From Riptortus pedestris (lineage: Eukaryota > Arthropoda > Insecta > Hemiptera > Alydidae), in NCBI GenBank assembly GCA_019009955.1, contig CM032233.1, positions 20,053,501 through 20,117,500 of the forward strand: DNA of 64,000 bases, written 5' to 3'. The position numbers and the translations under genes were made by a program. Under the pieces are notes generated by a model that was not told where the DNA came from, did not search any database, and saw nothing but the letters and a program-made list of their open reading frames with translations. Each line of letters starts with the position of its first letter. Within the stretch, counting starts at the first letter, position 1. Of the stretch, positions 47,721 to 58,396 are shown piece by piece.

Positions 47721-47777
47721 TTCAGTCCTGATAGGTAATGAGTATTAATTTGAATTCGGAAACTAGCTCTTTTCTTA

Positions 47778-47936
47778 TGCACGACCATTAAGCATCTTAT
47801 AGTAGAATGTCAATCTGTGCAATCAATGGTCGAAGAATTAGACATTCCTAGAAAAATGAAATTGGCTTTACAAGGCACTTCACAAGATAAAATCATTTCA
47901 TTAGTAAGTAAGCTATCTCCATACAATAAAATTTAG
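47778..47936 (+). pseudogene. LINE ORF2 C-terminal tail fragment
   Basis: Open frame CTTIKHLIVECQSVQSMVEE, then LDIPRKMKLALQGTSQDKII, ending SPYNKI-stop. This is the T(I/V)KHxLxEC...LxIP...KxI...K(I) tail that follows RNase H in some non-LTR retrotransposons, comparable to 10005-10259. Only the last 52 codons remain. Confidence 0.6.
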
Positions 47937-48198
47937 GTATTGCATATTAGGATATAAGAACATTTATTTATGAATTTAAAAAAAAAAAAGAATAAGAAAG
48001 TGTATGTAAGTGAACATGTGTGTCCGCGTGAAAATATACTATCTTTCTACTAGTCGTAAAATAACTGTGTATGTGTGTATATTTATATACACAGATACAA
48101 AGTAACGACAACAATAAATTTTACACTTCCTACAGGACATAATAACCAAAATGTTGATTGCCCAAACAAACATCCTACAACTACCCTACTCACATAAA
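47937..48198. other. LINE 3' flank, A-run and unassigned DNA
   Basis: An 11-A run near 47980-47990 may be the old poly(A) of the LINE fragment. The rest is unassigned. Confidence 0.35.
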
Positions 48199-49024
48199 CA
48201 AAGTCCGTCACGGAGGGGCTGTGTTAACTAAGCAGATTTCCCACGGTTTACAATAGATAAATCTACGTACTGGAAACGCAACCATGAATGTTAAGTGAAT
48301 AAATACAAAAGGTATTGAGACTTCCTTCAGTCAGTTTACAAGTTAATAATCCCTACAAGGGAAGCGGCTGAATCGTAAACAAACTGGCCAGCGAACCTCG
48401 TAGCGCTGAATAGATAGATATACAGGGAAAAAAACAATTAATGAAATATATCCGAATATAACATATTAGTTTTATTGAAAACTATTTACTAAAGGTAGTG
48501 TGTAATTTGTAATTAATCAGAATCATTTTTATCTCAATCACTCAAATTTTAGTAATCCAAGAACAAAAGAAGGTGGGGATCAACTGAACGTATTTGCATA
48601 TATCTCACTAAGTAAAAGTTCTATGAAAACAATATTTGGTATTCAACCTTGGAATGAAGTAGTTCAGTATATAACAGCTTATTATTAATATGACAATAGT
48701 AGGAATGGGGGTTTACTGCAAGCGTGAAACTATAAAATCCAATATCTCGGTTCATACTCAATATACGGAAAATATAAATAGAACAATGTTTATAGTAAAT
48801 TTAATTTTCAATATGATTGTCTAATTGTATTTTGCGGTCTGACGTATAGTAACAGAGATATTTTGAATCATCGAAATTCCCCTCCTTCCAAACCCACCCC
48901 CCTCTCGTCCGATTTCAGCCGTTAACGAACTTGATCTTTCTTTTTACATGAAACGACTAAATATCGAGTTTGGTAACGATTAATCAATAATGGCGGTCGC
49001 TAGAGCGGTAACAGACATATATAT
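48198..49024 (-). mobile_element. AGCAG-family 3' half (long subfamily)
   Basis: AAAGTCCGTCACGGAGGGGC at the left, then the long variable region (AATAAATACAAAAGGTATTG, GAGTGAT-type blocks, GTGGGGATCAACTGAACGTA), the C-tract and CGCTAGAGCGGTAACAGACA + TATATAT. Sequence stops at the microsatellite; no palindrome end. Confidence 0.88.
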
Positions 49025-49168
49025 TGTTAGGGAGTCAATAATATAATGAAAGATTTATATATCTCTTATAATTATATCTCAGTTATATTTTACATATATC
49101 TCTTTCGATTTGTAAGATATAGGTTAGGTGTAGAAACATATGTTTTGTAATTGTAGATACACAAGATA

Positions 49169-49300
49169 GTTTTAGCAGATTTCCCTTAAGGGAAATCAGC
49201 TCTTGAGGTTGTACTCATGACGCGATTTTCGAAATTTTTCTTCAAATGTCCATCGATCCTACCCAGGAGATGACGGAAATGAGGTCCGTTAAAAACTGTA

Positions 49301-49370
<70 letters not shown>

Positions 49371-50160
49371 TGTTACCGCTCTAGCGGTCGCAATTATTGT
49401 TTAATCGTTACCAAACTCGATATTTAGTAGTTTTATGTAAAAAGAAAGATCAAGTTCGTTAACGGCTGAAATCGGGCAAGGGGGAGGGGGGGTTTAGAGG
49501 GGAGGATTTTCGAAATATCTCCGTTACCATAGGTCGGATCGAAAAATTGTATAGAACCAATCTTATTGCAAATTAAATGTACTATAAATATTGTTATATA
49601 CATGTATTCACTATCTTGAATATTAACCGAGATATTTGCATTTTTCAGTTTTCAGCCACCAGCAAATCGCTACTTCTACTCATGTTACATAAACAATACT
49701 CTGCTACATAATAAATCACATTATTCGAAGTTTAAATACCAAAAAGTGTATTGAAGAGACCTTTATTATACGAGATACATGCAAATATGTTCTGGTGACC
49801 CCCCCCCCCGTCTTAAGGTTTTGGACTACTAAAATTTGATTGATTGAGATAACAATTATTCTGACTCATTATTAATTATAGTACTAGATATAGTAAATAG
49901 TTCTCAATAATATTAATGTGTTATATTCTGATATATTTCAGTAATTGTTTTTCTTTCCGGTGTGAGGCGGGCAGGCCCGTTTGTTTACATTTCTAACCTT
50001 ACGCTTCCTGTCGGCAGGTTATCGAAATTGTATGAAACATTTCTTATTTCCGTTTGTATTTATTCACGGTGGTGTTGTTACCAGTATGTAGATTTATCTA
50101 TCACTAAACTTCACGCGGGAAATTTGCAGTGTTTACGCAGCCCCAGCGTGACGGACTTTT
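49169..50160 (+). mobile_element. AGCAG-family element, full length, long subfamily
   Basis: GTTTTAGCAGATTTCCCTTA palindrome, TA tract 49304-49367, ACCGCTCTAGCGGTC, G-tract, CATTTTTCAGTTTTCAGCCA, CCCCCCCCCCGTCTTAAGGT, GGTGTGAGGCGGGCAGGCCC. The 3' end CGCGGGAAATTTGCAGTGTT is slightly mutated, then GACGGACTTTT. It shares its whole variable region with 22229-23240. Confidence 0.92.
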
Positions 50161-50227
50161 TTGTTTTTCTGAGTCATGAGTTGAAGAATAAAGAGATACA
50201 TTCTAAACCTTTTTTTGTGCTTAAGAA

Positions 50228-50259
50228 CACACACACACACTCACAAATATATATATATA

Positions 50260-50307
<48 letters not shown>

Positions 50308-50432
50308 GTTTTGAACGGACCTTATTTTTGTCATCTCCTAGGTAGGATTGATGGACATTTGAAGAAAAATTTCGAAAATCGCGTCATGAGTACGACCTCA
50401 AAAGATGATTTCCCTTATGAGAAATCTGCTAA
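50228..50432 (-). mobile_element. AGCAG-family 5' half
   Basis: (CA)n then (TA)n tract 50228-50302, GGTTTTGAACGGACCTTATT, GGTAGGATTGATGGACATTT, ending TTCCCTTATGAGAAATCTGC + T. The 3' half is missing and the boundary lies in the microsatellite. Confidence 0.85.
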
Positions 50433-51116
50433 CACACGCAGACGCACACTCATTCATTCACGCACACACACACCCATGTCACATTTCACATTCACACAAA
50501 TATTTTGTGCTGGAGGAATGAGTCAGGTATCTCATTTGAATGTATAACAATATCTAACTTCATTAAAAAATATACAGCAATAGTTTCGCTTTAAGGTATT
50601 GATATGCCATTATTGATACTTATTTTTTGACGGTCGGAAGGACTCCATTATTCTCAGTACAAAGAGCGTACTAAATACAAAATACGCTAATGTAATGTAT
50701 TGTTACAGATGACTGATAGAGGGTATTAGATTTTATTGTAGTTATATATTAGGGTTATATGATAGGGCCGATGGATATATGATAGAGATGTATCAGTTAT
50801 TGTTATGGACACTAGGGTCGGGCAGTTAATCTCTCCCTCCCTCGTGCCCCATCCCGGCCTATCAACCCAAATTCATGCTTGTATTCATCTCTACCTACTA
50901 AAATACTATTATACAGCCTCCTAAGTCAAATCCCATTGATTAAACTCTTCTTAATTTTGTGTTGCACGGCATGACTTAAGCCCGGAGAAAAATAGCATTT
51001 CGTTTTTATACGCTATTATATTACTAGTAATTATATAAGCATAGAGGACATTTTAGGTCGAAAATTCACAATTTGTCAGTTAGCAATGTAACATTTGGAC
51101 GGAATGTCTATTATTC
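50433..51116. other. Unassigned; possible degraded upstream part of the Gypsy copy
   Basis: No motif recognised. The last 100 bp (GCAATGTAACATTTGGACGG) could be protease-side sequence of the retrotransposon that follows, but this is weak. Confidence 0.35.
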
Positions 51117-51894
51117 TTGATAGTCGGGATAAAAACATTTTTTGGACGTGTATATCTAAGACAAGCAAAATCGATTTTGGAATTCGGATGGGGGCACAGA
51201 AATCCAAAATTCCAACCTATTCCATACCCTCAAACTGTTGCCATCAGAATGTCCGTAGCAATTAGGCGTTCTTTTCGATGGCTTTCTCTTTGTTGGATTT
51301 AGAACGATTCAAAATCAATAAGTTTCCAGAAGTATTCAGTCACACGATAGGTGAGATAATTGGCCCTAAGATAAAGGTTACACATGAAAGAAGGGTCCAA
51401 CCCGAAGGTTTTCAAGGCCAGGCTAGTGCCGATAGCATTTCGGTCTGTGAATCGTCTTACTACTGAGGATGTTTTGCAACGAGTAGATCATACAGATACT
51501 CCCATTGAGTGGGCCTCACCGATCGTAATATCTATTAAACGGAATGGGCGGATCCGAATTTGTGATGATTACAAACAAAATATGAACACATTTATTCAAG
51601 CTGAAGATGTGTCCACTTCCACGTTTTGAGGAAATAATGTACAAATTTCGAGGAGGGAACCACTTCTCGGTGATGGATTTAAGAGATGCATATTTACAGA
51701 TGATGATGGATGAGAATTCCAGAAAATATTTTGTCATAGCCACACACATTGGATATTTCCGTTTTAAGAGAATGCCGTACGGAGTGAATGTAGCTCCAGC
51801 TAAGTTTCAGGCAATGATGGATAAAATCCTTGGAGGAGTTGATGGTGTAGCCTGTCTACTATATGATATAGTAAGTGGGGGCAAACCCGAATAA
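51117..51894 (+). pseudogene. Ty3/Gypsy-like pol fragment (N-part of RT), decayed
   Basis: Successive frames give FKINKFPEVFSHTIGEIIGP, then KEGSNPKVFKARLVP, EWASPIVISIKRNGRIRICD + DYKQNMNTFIQAED, then PLPRFEEIMYKFRGGNHFSV, MDLRDAYLQMMMDENSRKYF, THIGYFRFKRMPYGVNVAPA + KFQAMMDKI. These are RT fingers/palm boxes of an LTR retrotransposon. One-base insertions at about 51382 and 51610 break the frame. The catalytic YLDD box reads LLYD: the first Asp codon is TAT. Sequence leaves the family just after, so thumb, RNase H and integrase are absent. No LTR was found nearby. Confidence 0.85.
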
Positions 51895-51949
51895 CACCAT
51901 GCTAGATTAGGACTGGTTCTCGAGCGAGAGAGATACCAGCCGCAGGATG

Positions 51950-52215
51950 GTACGATTCTGGATGGCTACCAGGATCGTAGCGCCTGTTGGAAGTAAAATA
52001 TTCTTTTTACCACTCATGTTAAGCCCATCAGCTGCATTAATAGAACGGATTACTTCATTGCGGAAAAGAAGAATAGAGAAATATTTTCCTTTGATTTCTA
52101 TAAAATCTTAGTCATAATGACCGATAGGGAAGAAGTCAGATCCATTAGAGCTCTTTACAAATCTCTCTTCTTTGTATCAAGTTTAGTGTGACAAACGTCC
52201 TAGAGAATTCAGAGA
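51950..52215 (-). repeat. Coding-like repeat, copy 1
   Basis: About 250 bp matching 53500-53750 at roughly 90% by eye (ACCAGGATCGTAGCGCCTGT, GATAGGGAAGAAGTCAGATC, ATTAGAGCTCTTTACAAATC). On the minus strand both copies keep the words KGKYFS(I/V)LLF(R/S)NE and MSGK(K/R)NILLPTGATILV. I do not recognise the protein. Its plus-strand junction with the Gypsy fragment lies at about 51900-51950. Confidence 0.7.
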
Positions 52216-52439
52216 AGGGCGTGTTTCGGTTTGAAGTTTTTATAGTCTATAATAAAAAAAAATGGTATCAAAACTAGATTCAGTAATTAACTGTCAGTTA
52301 TATTGGGCAATATTATTACTGTCATAATAATTGGTGTACCTATCGATTGTAATTAGCGCATATAAACGGCACAGATTCATGTGGGGGCCATAATAATGGA
52401 ATAGTTAATCTTCCTGTGATTATGAACCTCGCTCCATAC
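52216..52439. other. Unassigned spacer
   Basis: AT-rich with an A-run (52255-52262). No family assignment. Confidence 0.35.
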
Positions 52440-53096
52440 TATATTAGACATAAGTCGACTGAGGCACTCTCGATGATCAGTTCTAAACTAATAGTCATAA
52501 CATATTCATTATTTAATTGAAGATAAGTTAATTTAATAATAATAAATTGAGAAAATATAAAGTTATATCTTCAGATTTTAAATATCTCTACAAGTTGGAG
52601 TCAGAATTACTGCTAATGACAAATGGACTGAAGCTTAAAAAAGTCCGTCACGCAGGGGCTGCGTAAACTAAGCAGATTTCCCACATGAAGTTTTACAATA
52701 GAGACGGAGAGAAGGAATCTCTAAACCTATTCACGAGGGACGAATAGTTACGAAAACGGCCGCACTAGCTCTCGGCGGAAAAGGCCGAACATAGCCGACT
52801 CCTGCCGGCCACACACACAATACAAATGCAAATATCTCGGTTAATATTCAAGATACAGAAAACATTTATAGAACAATATTTATAGTAAATTTAATTTGCA
52901 ATAAGATTGATTCTTTACAATTTTTCCAATAACGGAGATATTTCGAATTTTCAAAAATGTCCCCTCTAAACCCCCCCCCCCTCCCACTGGTCCGATTTCA
53001 GCCATTAACGAACTTGATCTTTCTTTTTACATAAAACGATTAAATATGAACTTTGGTAATGATCAAACAAAAATTGCGACCGCTAGAGCGTTAACA

Positions 53097-53175
<79 letters not shown>

Positions 53176-53470
53176 GAACGGACCTCATTTTCGTCATCTC
53201 CTGGGTAGGATCGATGGACATTTGAGGAAATTTTTCAAAACTCGTGTCATGAGTACGACCTCAATAGCTGATTTCGCTTAAGAGAAATCGGCTAAAATAC
53301 TGTCAAAAACGCAAAATATTTAAATTCTTCTCAAGAGATAATTTTGCATTCCCAGAAATCTCTATTATTAAATATTTCCAGGATAGTAAGAAAATTTCCG
53401 AATGACCAATGAAGTAACCCTTTTTACCGGTTGGATAAATATCCCCCCGGTAAAAAGATTTTCCATAACC
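52440..53470. repeat. Duplicated segment, copy 1 (with AGCAG insertion)
   Basis: Left flank 52440-52637 (ATAAGTCGACTGAGGCACTC, GATAAGTTAATTTAATAATA, AATTACTGCTAATGACAAAT). Right flank 53297-53470 (AAAAACGCAAAATATTTAAA, GATAATTTTGCATTCCCAGA, ACCAATGAAGTAACCCTTTT, ATCCCCCCGGTAAAAAG). Both recur at 56106-56283 and 56839-57000, again on the two sides of an AGCAG element. So the unit including the insertion point was duplicated, about 3.6 kb apart, in the same orientation. Confidence 0.8.
52638..53296 (-). mobile_element. AGCAG-family element, full length
   Basis: AAAGTCCGTCACGCAGGGGC, CGGCCGCACTAGCTCTCGGC subfamily block, C-tract, CGCTAGAGCGTTAACAGACA, TA tract 53101-53170. The palindrome is slightly mutated (TTCGCTTAAGAGAAATCGGC). 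Confidence 0.9.
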
Positions 53471-53755
53471 GGAGAATGGTGGAACATAGGAAGGCCAGGT
53501 CCTACTAGGATCGTAGCTCCTGTTGGTAGTAAAATATTCCTTTTACCACTCATAATAAGCCTAGCAGCTTCATTATTACATCGGATCATTTCATTGCTGA
53601 ACAGAAGAACAGAGAAATATTTTCCTTTAATTCCTATAAAATCTTAGTCATTATGACCGATAGGGAAGAAGTCAGATCCATTAGAGCTCTTTACAAATCT
53701 CTCTTCTTTGTATCAATTTTTAGAGTGACAAACCTCGTAGAGAAGAAGGCATAGC
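53368..53755 (-). repeat. Coding-like repeat, copy 2 (73-codon open frame)
   Basis: Minus-strand frame 53589-53368: MIRCNNEAARLIMSGKRNIL, LPTGATILVGPGLPMFHHSP, VMENLFTGGIFIQPVKRVTS, LVIRKFSYYPGNI-stop. Upstream in frame, KGKYFSVLLFSNE precedes it after one stop. Copy 1 (51950-52215) keeps the upstream part. 56930-57000 keeps the last part (FTGGIFIQLVKRVTSLVIQK) in the same frame with substitutions. Three copies preserving a frame and an identical stop suggest descent from a protein-coding element. I cannot name the protein. Confidence 0.55.
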
Positions 53756-53987
53756 CCCTTGCATTATCCTTAAGGCTATCTCCTCACATTCTAGGATAAA
53801 GTGATTAATGGTCTCCAGTCTTTCAACAAGTTATCTCACCAGTCAATTTTGAACCATAAAAACTTCAGCTCCTACATCATTACTGTCTAGATCCTTTAAA
53901 CATTAAAAAAAAAAAAAGTTAGAAATGATAAAAGTTCATTTACCTACATTCTTCATCCTCTACGATTATGTGGAACGTACTTATTCC
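53756..53987. other. Unassigned
   Basis: Contains a 12-A run near 53905. No family recognised. Confidence 0.35.
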
Positions 53988-54794
53988 TTTTAGCAGATTT
54001 CCCTTAAGGGAAATCAGCTATTGAGGTCGTACTCATGACGCGATTTTCGAAAATTTTCTTCAAATGTCCATCGATCCTACCCAGGAGATGACAAAAATGA
54101 GGTCCGTTCAAAATTATATATATATTTGTCTGTTAACGCCCTAGCGGTCGCAATTTTTGTTTTATCGTTACGAAACTCGATATTTAACCGTTTTATGTAA
54201 AAAGACAGATCAAGTTCGTTAATGGCTGAAATCGGAACATTGGGAGGGGGGTTTAGAGGGGGGATTTTCGAAAATTCAAAATATCTCCATTATTATGCAT
54301 CGGATCGAAAAATTGAACAGAACCAATCTTATTGTAAATTAAATTTACTATAAATATTGTTATATACATTTATTCTCTATCTTGAATATTAACCGAGATA
54401 TTTGCATTTTTATGAAGTCTGTGGTGGGGTATAGTTCGGATTATGTCGGCCATCTTCGTCATTTCTCGGCTCAGGCGGAAGCTTCTTCTAACCTGGCGTT
54501 TTTAACCTTACCTTACCTTCCTTACTTTGTGAGATTTATGCAAATACGTTTTGTTCATCCGCCACCCCCCCCCCTTCTTTAGTTCTTGGACTACTGAAAT
54601 TTGAGTTATTAAATTATAAATTATTCTTACAATTCAGAAGCCGTTTCAGTTGGGTATTTATTTTAATTAACTGAAAGATTTCTCATTATCTAATCACGGT
54701 GGTATTGCGTTACCAGTATGCAGATTTCTCTATTGTAAAATTTCACAGGGGAAATCTGCTTAGTTTACGCAGCCCCTGCGTGACGGACTTTTTT
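53988..54794 (+). mobile_element. AGCAG-family element, full length
   Basis: CTTTTAGCAGATTTCCCTTA palindrome, very short TA tract (54114-54126), TAACGCCCTAGCGGTC, G-tract, GTCTGTGGTGGGGTATAGTT, CCCCCCCCCCTTCTTTAGTT. The 3' end is CAGGGGAAATCTGCTTAGTT ... GACGGACTTTT. The short TA tract shows that microsatellite length varies freely between otherwise complete copies. Confidence 0.92.
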
Positions 54795-55422
54795 CGTCCT
54801 TTAACGTACTTACGTGTGTTTCTTAGTACATAGTCTCCCCTATTGAACTAAATCATAGATCTAAATACTTCAAATTCGTAATGTGTTTATGGATTGTGCG
54901 CATTTAAGAAACTAATAAAAGAACCTTCTCGTGGCATAAAATCTTCGCAATAATGATACTGTATGATTATGGAAACCCTCGTACTCAATGAATTACTCAC
55001 AGCACTATAATGTTTAATAAATCAATATTCAGAAGGAAATTCACTAATCCAGCAGCTATATTTTCAGACTTGTGTGACGAAATCTCGCCACGTACTCATT
55101 AAAGGAGCAGCAAATTAAATGTGGTTTGGTGGTCTCGTAGTCCAAAAATTTAAATATATCCGCTATTACTGTTCAGATCAATAAGTGCTATTGCACAAAA
55201 TTTGTATATTTTTTTCTGCTGGGCATATTTTCTACATAGTTTTCATCCTTAATCTGTTAACAATCATAGAATATCAGGGTAATGTTATTATATACAATTT
55301 AATTGTTTGCTGGTGTTACTCGGATCCTTAAGAACAATTTTTAAGCACTGAACTTACCAATGGTGTCTTATGAAAGAATCTCATATACGCTGGTTTTAAG
55401 GAGATATTTCAGTACATTTACA
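54795..55422. other. Unassigned stretch
   Basis: No gene or repeat family recognised. Confidence 0.4.
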
Positions 55423-55517
55423 TTAAGGGAAATCAGCAATTGAGGTCGTACTCATACTTTTTCTTAAATGTCTATCGATCCTACCCAGAGGATGACGAAA
55501 ATGAGGTCATTTCAAAA

Positions 55518-55571
<54 letters not shown>
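55423..55571 (+). mobile_element. AGCAG-family 5' half
   Basis: Enters at TTAAGGGAAATCAGCAATTG, with a deletion (GTCGTACTCATACTTTTTCT), GATCCTACCCAGAGGATGAC, TTCAAAACTG and TA tract 55519-55571. It is followed directly by a foldback element, not by its own 3' half. Confidence 0.82.
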
Positions 55572-55573
<2 letters not shown>

Positions 55574-55767
55574 TGTGTTGTTCTTTTCGGAGCTTTGGTC
55601 AATGTTGGTGAAATGAATCTTAGTTTATGCCAATATTTCGAGAATTTTTATTTTCTCTTCCTCAGGGCTGTAAAAATTACATGTACTACATTATAATATT
55701 GCACATTGGTGTTATACATTGTTATAACACCAACATTGACCAAAGCTCCGAAAAGAACAACACACCA
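55571..55767. repeat. Perfect 40-bp inverted repeat around a GAGGA/GAAA stem-loop
   Basis: Left arm 55571-55610 starts TGGTGTGTTGTTCTTTTCGG; right arm 55728-55767 is its exact reverse complement; spacer 117 bp. In the spacer the minus strand reads GCCCTGAGGAAGAGAAAATA, then AAAATTCTCGAAATATTGGC (55631-55669), another GAxGA/GAAA stem-loop with inner stem GAG/CTC. The unit is bounded by (TA)n on both sides, as at 40.1-40.8 kb. Confidence 0.85.
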
Positions 55768-55800
55768 CATATAAATACAACCTGGTCGAAAACATCAGCA

Positions 55801-55804
<4 letters not shown>

Positions 55805-55852
<48 letters not shown>

Positions 55853-55856
55853 TATA
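55805..55856. repeat. (TA)n microsatellite
   Basis: TA tract right of the foldback, matching the TA tract on its left. Confidence 0.95.
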
Positions 55857-55860
55857 TAAA

Positions 55861-56105
55861 CAGGGTGTCCCAACTTCCCGTGCACCCCTCTTAAAATCGC
55901 CAATATGTTAATAAATGTCTGAACTTGATGTGGCAGTATTGTGACCCCTGAAGAATCTTTTCAGTCCATATTTAACGTCGTAACCTTCTCCTGTACTTCT
56001 CCAGTGACCCTAACTTTGCAACTTCCAATGGAATGCTATAATTTTTACGACAGATTCATATAGAAAATAAAATTCTAAAACGAGTTTATATTTGTGTTTT
56101 TCGAT
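55861..56105 (+). mobile_element. Partial copy of the CAGGGTGTCCC repeat family
   Basis: Begins CAGGGTGTCCCAACTTCCCG, a start resembling DNA-transposon TIRs. It continues TGTGACCCCTGAAGAATCTT, CGTAACCTTCTCCTGTACTT, CAACTTCCAATGGAATGCTA, the part shared with 25556-25962 and 26184-26606. It stops at the edge of the duplicated segment. No right end was identified. Confidence 0.6.
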
Positions 56106-56683
56106 AAGTCAACTGAGACACCCTCGATGACCTGTTCTAAACTAATAGTATACATTAGTTAATTAAAGATAAGTTAATTTAACAATAATAAATTGAGAAA
56201 GCACAAAGTTATATCTTCAGATTTTAAAGATTTCTACAACTTGGTGACAGAATTACTGCAATTGACAAATGGACTGGTCCTTAACGCATAAACTAAGCAG
56301 ATTTCCCACGGGAAGGTATACAACAGATAAATCTACGTACTGGTAACACAACTGTGAATGTTAAGGAAATAAATTCAAACGGTAATAATAAATCATTCAG
56401 TCAATTTACAAGTTAACATCTACAACGGAAAGCGCCTGAATTGTAAACAAACAGGGCAGCCAACATCGCAACGCTGAATTGCTAGAATTATTCTAGACCG
56501 AAAAAAATGAAGAATTAATGAAATATGTCTGAATATAAGATATTAATTTTATTGAAAACTATTTACTATAGCTAGTGGAGGAATTTGAAATGAATCAGAA
56601 TCATTTCTATCTAAATCACTCAGATTTTAGTAATCCAAGATCAAAAGGAGGGGGGGGGGAGTCAACAGAACGTGTTAGTTTAT

Positions 56684-56751
<68 letters not shown>

Positions 56752-57002
56752 TTTTGAACGGACCTTATTTTCGTCATCTCCAAGATCACTATGAGTACGA
56801 CCTCAATAGCTTATTTCCAATAAGTGAAATCTGCTAAAATGCTGTTAAAAACGCAAAATGTTTAAATTCATCTAAAGAGATAATTTTGCAGTTCCAAAAA
56901 TCAATATTATTAAATATTGACAGTATAGTAAGACAATTTCTGAATAACCAATGAAGTAACCCTTTTTACCAGTTGGATAAATATTCCCCCGGTAAAACTA
57001 TT
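56106..57002. repeat. Duplicated segment, copy 2 (with a different AGCAG element)
   Basis: Left flank 56106-56283 (ATAAGTCAACTGAGACACCC ... GCAATTGACAAATGGACTG). Right flank 56839-57000 (GCTGTTAAAAACGCAAAATG ... ATATTCCCCCGGTAAAAC). See copy 1 at 52440-53470. Confidence 0.8.
56283..56838 (-). mobile_element. AGCAG-family element, different subfamily, ends trimmed
   Basis: Starts inside the 3' end (AACGCATAAACTAAGCAGAT). The variable region is of the long type (GGTATACAACAGATAAATCT, ACGTACTGGTAACACAAC...AAGGAGGGGGGGGGA). It jumps to the TA tract (56675-56748), then CAGTTTTGAACGGACCTTAT and a shortened body, ending TAAGTGAAATCTGCTAA. The internal G-tract to ACCGCTCTAGCGGT block is deleted. Confidence 0.85.
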
Positions 57003-57379
57003 TCCAGGAGATTGAATCACAAACACCCTAAATAATAATAAAATGTCTTTTCTATCTAATTCGATTCCATGTCGATTCTCATTCTCTGTAATGAAAAAGG
57101 GAATAAATGAGTGGATACTTTGGTTCTGAAATAGTCAAAATATCGACAATGCTAAGGCCGTTACAAATATAATGTATGAGGCAAGTTTCTAAACTCATTG
57201 AAGAGCTTATCGATGGCAATGTAAATCAATCAGTCATGGCCCTAAACTCATCGATAGGTACCATCTGGCTGTCTCATTATTCATCGATTAAATCTCTCAT
57301 GATTCATGGCTCTCGGACTATATGAAACAATTGAACTAAGCTCGCTACTACCTCCTATCCTAAATGTCTATGTGTTTCC
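57003..57379. other. Unassigned stretch
   Basis: Contains TCATCGATAGGTACCATCTG. No family recognised. Confidence 0.4.
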
Positions 57380-57965
57380 TTTTAGCAGATTTCCCTTAAG
57401 GAAAATCAGCTATTGAGGTCGTACTCATCACGAGAATTTCAAAACTTTTCTTCAAATGTCCATCGATCCTACCCAGGAGATAACGAAAATCAGGTCCGTT
57501 GAAAATTTTATTTATATATTTGTCTGTTAACGCTCTAGGGGCCGCAATTTTTGTTTGATCGTTACCAAACTCGATATTTAATAGTTTTATGTAAAAAGAA
57601 AGAACAAGTTCGTTAATGGCTGAAATCGGACCAGTGAGAGGGAAGGTTAAGAAGGGGGATTTTCGAACATTCGAAATATTTCCGTTACTATACTTCGGAT
57701 CAAAAAATTTTATAGAAACAATTTTTATTGCAAATTAAATTTACTGTAAATATTGTTATATACATTTATTCTCTATCTTGAATATTAATCGAGATAGCAT
57801 TTTACTAAGTGTGTGTGGATAACGGACTAGATGAGTTCGGCTATTGTTGGTTCTGTTCGACTCTTGTCGGTTTTGATCGTGAAAGTTAGTTCGGCCATTT
57901 CTGCAACTGTTCAGCTATCGTGAAATTCTTTTAGTCTGGTGTAAGCTTTTACTTTGTGAGATATT
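57379..57965 (+). mobile_element. AGCAG-family element, 3' truncated
   Basis: CTTTTAGCAGATTTCCCTTA palindrome, minimal TA tract (TTATTTATATATTTG), TAACGCTCTAGGGGCC and G-tract. Variable region to TAAGCTTTTACTTTGTGAGA + TAT, then foreign sequence. The comparable copy 13518-14478 continues with ATGCAAATACGTTCTGTTCA at this point. Confidence 0.88.
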
Positions 57966-58396
57966 TAATTAAAAACATGAAAAATTAAACATAAAAAAAA
58001 ATCAGCTCTCATCAAGTGATCAAAGTGCGTTCAGTGCAGCTTTAGTGAACAGTGTGTCTTAGACAAGTGTAGTAAAGTGTTTTATGTGAAGAACATTATA
58101 GTGCCGTGATTAAGTAAAGGACAGTGTAGTGCCGTTATCTTTGGGAAGATCAGTGCAGTGCCGTGTTTTTCTGAACTTCTGTGATCATGAGTGAGTTATT
58201 GGACTGTGTAATAACAAGAACAGTGAAGCTCTCAGTATAAACTGTGAGTAGTAGTTAAGAATAATTAACCAAGTGTGTAGTGTACTGTAAATAAATTGTG
58301 CAGCGATAAAAAGTCTGAAGCTTGTGAGTGTATAATTTTGCAATCCAAAAGAGCTCTAATAAACAACGTTTATTACGGATTTTGTAATAAACATAA
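57966..58396. other. AGTG-rich block, possible retroelement 5' UTR
   Basis: Repeated words AGTGCAG, GTGCCGT, AACAGTG, AAGTGT (57995-58260). Such AGTG-rich text is common in 5' leaders of insect non-LTR and LTR retrotransposons. No ORF follows. It separates two AGCAG pieces and so is itself a candidate insertion. Confidence 0.35.
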
